From contig MEDJ01000009.1 of the NCBI GenBank assembly GCA_001724025.1, forward strand, positions 105,777 to 169,776: DNA of 64,000 nt, given 5' to 3'. Source of the stretch: Acidobacteria bacterium SCN 69-37 (GTDB lineage Bacteria; Acidobacteriota; Vicinamibacteria; Vicinamibacterales; SCN-69-37). A model generated the notes under the pieces. It was given only the letters and a program-made list of their open reading frames with translations, was not told the origin of the DNA and searched no databases. Position 1 is the stretch's first letter. Each line of letters opens with the position of its first letter. Positions 57,644 to 64,000 of this stretch are shown here, one piece after another. A program made the translations under genes and the position numbers.

Positions 57644-58342
57644 GTGGCCCGCATCCTCGTCGTCGAAGACAGCCAGGACATCGCCGAGTTGCTGAAGCAC
57701 TACCTGGAGCGGGCCGGGCACGAGGTCGCGATGGTCCCGGCCGGGACCGACGTGATGCCGCGGGTGCGCGTCCAGGTGCCGGATCTCGTGGTGCTCGATC
57801 TCATGCTGCCCGGCATGGATGGCCTGCTCGTCTGCCAGGCGCTCCGGCACGATCCGGCCACGGCCGCCGTGCCCATCCTCATGGTGACGGCGCGTGGTGA
57901 AGAGAGCGATCGCATCCGCGGCCTCGAACTGGGCGCCGACGACTACGTCGTCAAGCCGTTCAGTCCGAAAGAAGTGGTGGCGCGCGTGGCGGCCCTGCTG
58001 CGACGTATCGACAGGCCGGCTACGACGGCCACCGGCCTGCTGCGCCACGGTCCCATCACGATCGATCGCGATCGCCATGTCGTCCAGGTGCAGGGCGAGG
58101 CCATCCGGCTGACGGCCAAGGAATTCCTCCTGCTGCAGTACCTGATCGAACACCGCGGCCGCGTCCTGTCGCGGGATCTGCTGCTCACAGATGTATGGGG
58201 TTACCAGTACACGGGCGGCACGCGCACGGTCGACGTCCACGTCCGCCGGCTGCGCGAGAAGATCCCGCTGCTCGCCACCGCCCTGACCACGATCAAGCAG
58301 TTCGGCTACCGCCTCGAAGATCCGTCCCCGGCGGCGTCGTGA
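57644..58342 (+). CDS. OmpR/PhoB-family response regulator
   Basis: The 232-residue protein has a receiver domain with the acidic pocket (VVEDSQD), phospho-acceptor Asp in LVVLDLMLPGMDG, Thr/Ser in LMVTARGE and Lys in VVKPFSP. A winged-helix DNA-binding domain follows (IRLTAKEFLLLQYLIEHRGR, RTVDVHVRRLREKI, IKQFGYRLED). It overlaps the downstream kinase gene by 4 nt, so they form a pair. With phosphate-transport genes next door a PhoB-like role is plausible. Confidence 0.92.
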   Translation: MARILVVEDSQDIAELLKHYLERAGHEVAMVPAGTDVMPRVRVQVPDLVVLDLMLPGMDGLLVCQALRHDPATAAVPILMVTARGEESDRIRGLELGADDYVVKPFSPKEVVARVAALLRRIDRPATTATGLLRHGPITIDRDRHVVQVQGEAIRLTAKEFLLLQYLIEHRGRVLSRDLLLTDVWGYQYTGGTRTVDVHVRRLREKIPLLATALTTIKQFGYRLEDPSPAAS

Positions 58343-60090
58343 CCTTCCGGACCCGCACGTTCCTCGGCATTCTGCTCGCGTCGGCCGTGGCGCTGGGCAC
58401 GTCGACGCTGCTCGTCGAACGATCGCTGCGGCAGTTCCAGTACGACGACATTCGCGACAGCCTGCTGAGCCAGGCCCGGCTGGCCGCCTACCTGCTCGCC
58501 CTCCAGCCGGCCACGACCGACGAGGCCGCCATCGACGACGAAGCCGACGAACTCGCGGCGCTGCTGCAGGTGCGCGTGACGCTGCTGGCCGCCGACGGCC
58601 GGGTGCTGGGCGAATCCGAGATCGACGGCCCCTCGCTCCAGACGCTCGAGAACCACGCGCACCGGCGCGAGGTCGAGGGCGCGGGACAGACGGGCACGGG
58701 CACCGCCATCCGCCCGAGCACGACGACCACGGTCGAAACCATGTACGCGGCGGTGGTCGTCGATCGGGGCCCGGTCCGGTACGTCAGGCTGGCCCTGCCG
58801 CTGACGCGCATCGACGATCGCGTCGCCACGCTGCGCCGCCTCGCGTTCATCGGCCTGGCAGCCGGGCTGCTCGTGGCCCTGATCGCGACGGCCATCACGT
58901 CGCGGCTGCTCAGCCGGCGCCTCCAGGTGATCGTCGAGACGGCACGGCGTTACAGGGCCGGCGATTTCAGCCGGCCGACGCGCGATCACCGGGGAGACGA
59001 GCTCGGCACGGTGGCCAGCGTGCTCGACACGACGGCGCGCGAGCTCGGCGCGCGGCTGTCGGAAATGGAGCGCGAACGCGCGCACACCGACGCCATCCTG
59101 CACGGCATGGTCGAGGGGGTCCTGCTCGTCGATCGCGATGGCCGCGTCGTGCTGACGAACCCGGCCGCGCGGAGCCTGCTCCAGATGCGCGGCCCCTCGG
59201 GCGGCCTGCATTACCTGGAAGTGGTACGGCAGCCGGCCATTGCCGGGGTCATGGCCGCGGTGCTCGCCGACACGCCGTCGGCGCCCGTGGAAATCGAGAT
59301 CGATCGGGATCCCAAACGTCGCGTGATGGCCAGCGTCGTCCCCGTCTCGCCGCAGCGTGGCGGGGGTGCCGTCCTGGTCCTGCACGACATCACGGACCTG
59401 CGGCACGCCGATCAGGTACGGCGCGACTTCGTCGCCAATGTCTCCCACGAATTGCGGACGCCACTCACGGCCATCCGCGGATACGTCGAGGCGTTGCTCG
59501 ACGCGCCCGCCGATCCCGACGAGGCCCGCCAGTTCCTCGAGGTGATCGCGCGCCACGCGCTGCGCATGGAACGGCTCGTGCGCGACCTGCTCCGCCTGGC
59601 CCGGCTCGACGCCGGCCAGGAGCCGCTCGAACGGATCCCGTGTCCCGTGGCGGGCATCGTCAACGCCGTCGCGGCCGATCTCGATCCGCTGCTGACCGGA
59701 CGCCGCCAGACACTCGTGCGCGACCTGGCCGGCGAGGCCGCGACGGTGACCGGCGATCCGGCCAAGCTGCAGGACATTCTCCGGAACCTGATCGAGAACG
59801 CGTCGAACTACAGCCCCGAAGGGTCGACGATCGAGATCGGCGCGCGGCGTCAGGAGGACGGCGTGGTGATGACGGTAGCCGATCGGGGCCCGGGGATCCC
59901 GGAGGCCGACCTGCCGCGCATTTTCGAGCGGTTCTACAGGGCCGACCGATCGCGGTCCCGCGCCCCTGGCGGCACGGGCCTCGGCCTGTCCATCGTGCGC
60001 CACCTCGTCGGCCTGCACGGCGGCACGATCACCGCGGCCAACCGCCACGGCGGCGGCGCGGTGTTCACGATGTGGGTGCCTGAGGCTTGA
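58339..60090 (+). CDS. PhoR-like sensor histidine kinase
   Basis: The 583-residue kinase has two membrane helices (about 8-25, LGILLASAVALGTSTLLV; and RRLAFIGLAAGLLVALIATA) around a periplasmic sensor region. A HAMP segment, a PAS domain (HTDAILHGMVEGVLLVDRDG) and the catalytic core follow, with H box NVSHELRTPLTAIRGYVEAL, N box LRNLIENASNYSPEGS, then DRGPGIPEADLPRIFERFYR and GGTGLGLSIVRHLV. HAMP-PAS-kinase order is that of PhoR. GTG start overlaps the regulator stop (GTGA). Confidence 0.93.
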   Translation: MTFRTRTFLGILLASAVALGTSTLLVERSLRQFQYDDIRDSLLSQARLAAYLLALQPATTDEAAIDDEADELAALLQVRVTLLAADGRVLGESEIDGPSLQTLENHAHRREVEGAGQTGTGTAIRPSTTTTVETMYAAVVVDRGPVRYVRLALPLTRIDDRVATLRRLAFIGLAAGLLVALIATAITSRLLSRRLQVIVETARRYRAGDFSRPTRDHRGDELGTVASVLDTTARELGARLSEMERERAHTDAILHGMVEGVLLVDRDGRVVLTNPAARSLLQMRGPSGGLHYLEVVRQPAIAGVMAAVLADTPSAPVEIEIDRDPKRRVMASVVPVSPQRGGGAVLVLHDITDLRHADQVRRDFVANVSHELRTPLTAIRGYVEALLDAPADPDEARQFLEVIARHALRMERLVRDLLRLARLDAGQEPLERIPCPVAGIVNAVAADLDPLLTGRRQTLVRDLAGEAATVTGDPAKLQDILRNLIENASNYSPEGSTIEIGARRQEDGVVMTVADRGPGIPEADLPRIFERFYRADRSRSRAPGGTGLGLSIVRHLVGLHGGTITAANRHGGGAVFTMWVPEA

Positions 60091-60156
60091 AAGGCTCAGG
60101 CTACTGGGCTACGCCTTGTAGCCTCGTCGCCTTTCCAGCGTCGTAGCCCCCGCCCC
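60091..60156. repeat. Intergenic repeat, family B, between convergent genes
   Basis: Words such as GGCTACTGGGCTACGCC, TTGTAGCCTCGTCGCC and CGTCGTAGCCCCCGCCCCC fill the spacer between the kinase and Pit gene 3' ends. Similar words occur at 14860, 22690-22800 and 62675-62745. Confidence 0.6.
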
Positions 60157-61155
60157 CTAGGGCCGCACCATCCGGATCGCCGAGTACATGAGGGCGCCAA
60201 GTGTGGCCGAGGCGGGAATCGTGAGGATCCAGGCCCAGACGATCTGCCGCGCCACGCCCCAGCGCACGGCGCTCAGCCGGCGCGTGGCGCCCACGCCGAC
60301 GATGGCGCCGGTAATCGTGTGGGTGGTGCTGATGCCGACGCCCATGGCCGTGGCTGTCGCAATCGCCACGGCCGCACCGGTCTCGGCGGCGAAGCCGCCC
60401 ATCGGCTGCAGCTTGGTGATCTTCGATCCCATCGTCTTGATGATGCGCCAGCCGCCGCTGAGCGTGCCGAGCGCAATGGCCGTATACGCGGCAATCTCCA
60501 CCCAGATGGGAATGTGGAACGTGCTGATGTAGCCGCCGGTGAACAGCGCCCCGGCAATGATGCCCATCGTCTTCTGCGCGTCGTTGGCCCCGTGCATCAG
60601 GCTGTAGGTGGCGGCCGAGACGAGCTGCAGCTTGCGGAACCAGCGATCGGCGGCCGTCGGCGTCGCGTTCCGGCACACCCAGTAGATGGTCGTCATCAGC
60701 AGCAGCCCGACGATCAGGCCGATGAGCGGCGCCAGGACGATGAAGATGATCGTCTTGATCCAGCCCGAGACGATGATGGCCCCGAAGCCGGCCTTGGCCA
60801 CGGCGGCCCCGGCGTACCCGCCGAACAGGGCGTGCGAGGAACTGGTGGGCAGCGCGAAATACCAGGTGATCAGGTTCCAGATGATGGCGCCGGTCAGTCC
60901 GCCGAGGATCACCGACTGCGTCACCACCGCCAGGTCGACCATCCCGGATCCGACGGTCCGCGCCACGGCCGTGCCGACGACGGCGGCGGCGGCGAAATTG
61001 AAGAACGCGGCCCACAGCACAGCCAGGCCGGGTGAGAGCACGCGGGTCGAGACGACGGTGGCGATGGAATTGGCGGCGTCGTGGAATCCGTTGATGTAAT
61101 CGAAGATGAGCGCGACGATGATGATGAGGCCGATGGTGCTGAAGATCAGGCTCAC
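60157..61155 (-). CDS. pit: Low-affinity inorganic phosphate transporter, Pit family
   Basis: The 332-residue membrane protein has the PHO4 family motif twice, FDYINGFHDAANSIATVVST near the start and LMHGANDAQKTMGIIAGALF in the second half. It also has NLITWYFALPTSSSHALFGG and GISTTHTITGAIVGVGATRR. Pit carriers move metal-phosphate with protons. GTG at 61155, 14 nt after the DUF47 gene, as usual for this pair. Confidence 0.94.
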   Translation of the reverse strand: MSLIFSTIGLIIIVALIFDYINGFHDAANSIATVVSTRVLSPGLAVLWAAFFNFAAAAVVGTAVARTVGSGMVDLAVVTQSVILGGLTGAIIWNLITWYFALPTSSSHALFGGYAGAAVAKAGFGAIIVSGWIKTIIFIVLAPLIGLIVGLLLMTTIYWVCRNATPTAADRWFRKLQLVSAATYSLMHGANDAQKTMGIIAGALFTGGYISTFHIPIWVEIAAYTAIALGTLSGGWRIIKTMGSKITKLQPMGGFAAETGAAVAIATATAMGVGISTTHTITGAIVGVGATRRLSAVRWGVARQIVWAWILTIPASATLGALMYSAIRMVRP

Positions 61156-61169
61156 GGGATCGGCCCCTC

Positions 61170-61793
61170 TCAACCGTGCTTGACGACGACGCCTTCGATC
61201 ACGTTGGCGGCGTCCTCGCAGCGGTCGGTGATCACCTCGAGCACGTCGTACATGTCCTTCCACTTGAGGATGGTGATGGGATCGGTCTCGGTGGCGAACA
61301 GGGTCTGCACGACTTCCTGGTAGAGCCGATCGGCCTCGTTCTCGAGCCTGTTGATCTCGACCGCGTGCGGGTGGACCGGTTTCTTGTGGGCGAGCGCGTC
61401 GAGCGCCGCGTGCAGGCGGTCGGACGCGGCCGACACCGTGTGCGCCAGTTCGCGGGCGCCGGGCCTCACGCGCTGCAGCATGTACATCCGGACCAGCGCG
61501 GCCGCGTGATCGATGGCGTCCATCACGTCGTCGAGGCTGGTCGCGAGCGCGTAGAGGTCCTCGCGGTCGAACGGGGTGACGAACGTCCGGTGCAGGCGCT
61601 GGATGGTGTCGTGCGTCAGGGCGTCGCAGCGGTGTTCGGCGTCCTTGATGTGGTCGACGAAGGCCAGGTCCGGTGGTTCATGGGCCAGCAACTGTTCGAG
61701 TAACCCAGCGGCCTTCTGGATCTCGTCGGCCATCTGGCCGAACAGGTCGAAGAACTGCTCGTCCTTCGGAAGGAACGAAAACGACAATGACAC
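61170..61793 (-). CDS. DUF47/PhoU-like Pit accessory protein
   Basis: The 207-residue all-helical protein has FLPKDEQFFDLFGQMADEIQ, DHIKDAEHRCDALTHDTIQR, TPFDREDLYALATSLDDVMD and RCEDAANVIEGVVVKHG, signatures of the DUF47 family that accompanies Pit transporters and probably tunes their activity. It is divergent from the second response regulator across the Pho-box-like sequence. Confidence 0.92.
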   Translation of the reverse strand: MSLSFSFLPKDEQFFDLFGQMADEIQKAAGLLEQLLAHEPPDLAFVDHIKDAEHRCDALTHDTIQRLHRTFVTPFDREDLYALATSLDDVMDAIDHAAALVRMYMLQRVRPGARELAHTVSAASDRLHAALDALAHKKPVHPHAVEINRLENEADRLYQEVVQTLFATETDPITILKWKDMYDVLEVITDRCEDAANVIEGVVVKHG

Positions 61794-61879
61794 GATGTCT
61801 CCCCTCGTCCTGCCGCTCCCGGGTCATGCCTGGAGCGGGGGGCCTGGTCCCGGGGTGGGTCCGAGCCCGGGACGATTGT

Positions 61880-61921
61880 AACGGCAACGTCACGATCGGC
61901 CGTAACGGACATTTAACGGAC
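61880..61921. promoter_or_regulatory. Pho-box-like direct repeats
   Basis: TAACGG occurs at 61880-61885, 61904-61909 and 61915-61920. The last two are within TAACGGA-CATT-TAACGGA, a 7-4-7 arrangement with the 11-bp period typical of PhoB sites, although the half-site differs from the E. coli CTGTCAT. It lies between the divergent DUF47-pit and response-regulator genes, 41 nt before the latter's start. Regulation of one or both by a PhoB-like protein is inferred. Confidence 0.5.
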
Positions 61922-61961
61922 GCGTGACCGGCAGGAAACCCGGGCCCCCTACGCTCGGACC

Positions 61962-62672
61962 ATGCACGCTCCGGCGATTCCGCGCATCCTGGTGGTCGAC
62001 GACGAGGTCGATCTGGCCCAACTGATCAAGCACGCGCTCGAACGCGGGCGCGACGCGACCGTCGACATCGTGGCCAGCGGGGATGCCGCGCTCGAGGCCG
62101 TCAAGGCGTCGCCGCCCGACCTCGTGCTGCTGGATCTCAACCTGCCGGTGGTCGATGGCACGGACGTCTGCCGCCGTCTCCGGGCACACCCGGCGACGGC
62201 GACGCTGCCCGTGATCATGCTGACCGCCCGGACGGCCGAGGCCGATCGGGTGTCGGGCCTGGATCTGGGCGCCCACGACTACATCACCAAGCCGTTCAGC
62301 CTGCGCGAACTGGCCGCCCGCGTGCGCGCCGTGCTCCGGCGACGGCGGGCGGAGGCCGGCGATGCGACGGCGCGTTACAGCGGCCGCCATTTGACCGCCG
62401 ACTTCGATGCCGTCCAGGTGACGGTCGACGGCGTGCCCGTCCGGCTGACGCGGCGCGAGTTCGATCTGCTCAGGTGTCTGGTGGAGAACCGGCACCGGGT
62501 GCTCTCGCGGGACCGGCTGCTCGAACGCGTGTGGGGGTATACGACGTCGATCGAAACGCGCGCCGTCGACGTCCACGTCGGCCGCCTGCGCGCCAAGCTC
62601 GGCGTCGCCGGTCCCCAGATCGAAACCGTCGTCGGCCTCGGCTACCGCTTCGTCGAGCAGCCCCCCACGTAG
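61962..62672 (+). CDS. Second OmpR/PhoB-family response regulator
   Basis: The 236-residue protein has RILVVDDEVD, phospho-acceptor in LVLLDLNLPVVDG, IMLTARTAE and YITKPFS in the receiver domain, and a winged helix with VRLTRREFDLLRCLVENRHR, RAVDVHVGRLRAKLG and VVGLGYRFVE. No histidine kinase adjoins it; the kinase at 58339 has its own partner, so it may be an orphan or share that kinase. TACGCT lies 6 nt before the ATG, again suggesting a leaderless message. Confidence 0.92.
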   Translation: MHAPAIPRILVVDDEVDLAQLIKHALERGRDATVDIVASGDAALEAVKASPPDLVLLDLNLPVVDGTDVCRRLRAHPATATLPVIMLTARTAEADRVSGLDLGAHDYITKPFSLRELAARVRAVLRRRRAEAGDATARYSGRHLTADFDAVQVTVDGVPVRLTRREFDLLRCLVENRHRVLSRDRLLERVWGYTTSIETRAVDVHVGRLRAKLGVAGPQIETVVGLGYRFVEQPPT

Positions 62673-62816
62673 CCGTGTGGCCATGCAGCCCTGCCGCGTC
62701 CCCGTGGCCTTGTAGCCTCGTAGCCTCGCAGTCTCGTAGCCCCACATCGCCCGCAGCGTCTACGTAACCTTCCAGCCTTCCAGCCTCCTCCCCGCCCGTC
62801 GCCTCCCCGCCTTCTG
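62673..62816. repeat. Intergenic repeats B then A upstream of glgC
   Basis: Family-B words (GTAGCCGTGTGGCCATGCAGCC, TTGTAGCCTCGTAGCCTCGCA) are followed by family-A words (CCTTCCAGCCTTCCAGCCTCC), ending in GCCTCCCCGCCTTC-TG directly before the glgC -10. Confidence 0.7.
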
Positions 62817-62822
62817 TACAAT
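62795..62822 (+). promoter_or_regulatory. Repeat-linked promoter of glgC
   Basis: CCCGTC (62795-62800), GCCTCCCCGCCTTC (62801-62814), TG, TACAAT (62817-62822), then exactly 6 nt to the GTG at 62829. Confidence 0.6.
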
Positions 62823-62828
62823 TCCCCC

Positions 62829-64000
62829 GTGCACGACGTCCTCACGATCATCCTGGGCGGGGGGCGCGGGACGCGGCTCTTCCCGCTCACGCAACTGCGA
62901 TCGAAGCCGGCCGTGCCCATTGGCGGGAAGTGGCGGCTGATCGACATCCCGATCAGCAACTGCCTGCATGCCGGGCTCGAGCGGATCTACGTGCTGACGC
63001 AGTTCAACTCCGCATCGCTCAACCGCCACATCGCGCAGACGTACCGCATGGACCTGTTCTCGGGCGGTTTCGTCGAGGTGCTGGCCGCCGAGCAGACGCC
63101 CGAGGGCGAACAGTGGTTCCAGGGCACGGCTGACGCGGTGCGCCAGGCGGCGCGGCACTTCCGGGATCTCGACGCGGAGTATTACCTGATTCTCGCCGGC
63201 GATCACATCTACCGGATGGACTTCGCCGACATCCTCGAGTCGCACGTCGAGCGGGACGCCGACATCACGATTGCCACGCAGCCGGTCCCGGCCGACCTGG
63301 CCACGGGCCTCGGCCTGCTCCGGCTCGACGTGACCGGGCAGATCATCGGGTTCGAGGAGAAGCCGCAGCCCGAACGGCTCGCCGCCCTGGGCTCGAGCGC
63401 GCCCCTCAATTCGCCGTTCGGGGCCCTGACGGCCGAACGACCGTTCCTCGCGTCGATGGGCATCTACGTCTTCTCGCGCGACGTCCTGCACGATCTGCTG
63501 CGCAGCAACCCGTCGGTCGACTTCAGCCGCGGCATCATCCCGGCCGCAATCGCCACCCACAACGTCCAGCCCTACCTCTACCGCGGCTACTGGGCGGACG
63601 TCGGCACGGTGGCCTCGTTCTACGACGTGAACCTGATGTTCACGCGGCGCGGATCGCCGTTCAACTTCTTCCATCCGACACGGCCCATCTACACGCACCC
63701 GCGGTTCCTGCCGGCCGCGCGGCTGCACGAGAGTCATGTCGATGGCGTGCTGATTGCCGAGGGCGCGTATCTCGACACGTGCGAGATTCACCACAGTGTC
63801 GTGGGCGTGCGCGCGATGATTCACCGCGGCGCCCGCATCACCAATTCGGTCCTGCTCGGCGCCGACAGCTACGACGAACGGGTCTCGGACACGGCAGTTG
63901 GGATCGGTCCCGACGTGGTGCTCGACAAGGTCATCGTGGACAAGAACGCCCGCATCGGCGCCGGCGCGCGCCTGGTCAACGAGGCCGGGATCGAACACTT
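62829..64000 (+). CDS. glgC: Glucose-1-phosphate adenylyltransferase, 3' part outside window
   Basis: GlgC makes ADP-glucose for glycogen. About 390 codons are visible of a usual 410-430. The start HDVLTIILGGGRGTRLFPLT includes the nucleotide-binding loop; RSKPAVPIGGKWRLIDIPIS, YYLILAGDHIYRMDF, GFEEKP, PFLASMGIYVFSRDVL and GYWADVGTVASFYDVNLM follow. The C-terminal left-handed beta-helix contains SVLLGADSYDE and IVDKNARIGAGARL. GTG at 62829 is 6 nt after TACAAT, so the message should be leaderless. Confidence 0.95.
   Translation, partial: MHDVLTIILGGGRGTRLFPLTQLRSKPAVPIGGKWRLIDIPISNCLHAGLERIYVLTQFNSASLNRHIAQTYRMDLFSGGFVEVLAAEQTPEGEQWFQGTADAVRQAARHFRDLDAEYYLILAGDHIYRMDFADILESHVERDADITIATQPVPADLATGLGLLRLDVTGQIIGFEEKPQPERLAALGSSAPLNSPFGALTAERPFLASMGIYVFSRDVLHDLLRSNPSVDFSRGIIPAAIATHNVQPYLYRGYWADVGTVASFYDVNLMFTRRGSPFNFFHPTRPIYTHPRFLPAARLHESHVDGVLIAEGAYLDTCEIHHSVVGVRAMIHRGARITNSVLLGADSYDERVSDTAVGIGPDVVLDKVIVDKNARIGAGARLVNEAGIEH

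Overview
The window is GC-rich (GC-poor only in a few intergenic spots) and looks like a chromosome segment of an Acidobacteriota member, probably of the Vicinamibacteria/Luteitalea type. The grounds are VWFA-related secreted proteins, a C-terminal remnant that resembles an ADOP-type permease, an ImuA-ImuB-DnaE2 cassette, many GTG and TTG starts, and standard diderm genes (LolA, secretin, CsgG). This assignment is inference; no rRNA is present.

Layout. 0-6 kb: pilM (cut by the left edge), then rplM-rpsI-rpsB, tsf-pyrH-frr, tRNA-Ala(CGC) and pfkA. 6-8.7 kb: lolA and a TPR-secretin lipoprotein. 8.7-14.9 kb: an accessory island with less biased base composition. It opens with the permease remnant and carries a minus-strand set of five genes (sigma-like factor, DsbA-like oxidoreductase, a small secreted protein with 8 Cys and 7 Trp in its mature part, two VWFA-related proteins). 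It also holds a frameshifted VWFA fragment, a ParDE toxin-antitoxin pair and a gene-free stretch with IS-end-like repeats. 14.9-22.4 kb: a tightly overlapped peptidoglycan operon, nagZ-ldcA-mpl-murB-murA, divergent from a GHMP kinase, and a RodZ-like gene. 22.8-28.3 kb: ffh-rpsP-khpA-rimM-trmD-rplS-rnhB-(membrane protein)-thiE-like. 28.5 kb: a four-helix-bundle gene broken by a 7-bp tandem duplication. 29-34 kb: gpsA-ftsY-ribD-ribE-ribBA. 34-41.4 kb: recA, a PIG-L deacetylase, a GntR regulator, an esterase and hypotheticals. 41.4-47 kb: the complete seven-subunit Mnh/Mrp antiporter operon. 47-50.5 kb: CsgG-like, ThuA-like, YqiA-like and a SET-domain methyltransferase. 50.6-57.5 kb: imuA-imuB-dnaE2 and a divergent MFS transporter. 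57.6-64 kb: a response regulator/histidine kinase pair, a Pit phosphate transporter with its DUF47 partner, a second response regulator preceded by a Pho-box-like repeat, and glgC (cut by the right edge).

Two patterns run through the window. First, GC-rich intergenic repeats built from GCCTCC/GCCTTCC-type words occupy most gene boundaries. At six gene starts a fixed form of the repeat (near-consensus CCTGYC-GCCTCCCCGCCTTC) directly abuts a TANAAT-like -10, and in five of these the start codon follows after 6-8 nt, so the messages should be leaderless. Second, a CCC(T/C)GGGGCT-type palindrome recurs five times. The best candidates for something undescribed are the island operon around the Cys/Trp-rich secreted protein and this repeat-linked leaderless promoter class.
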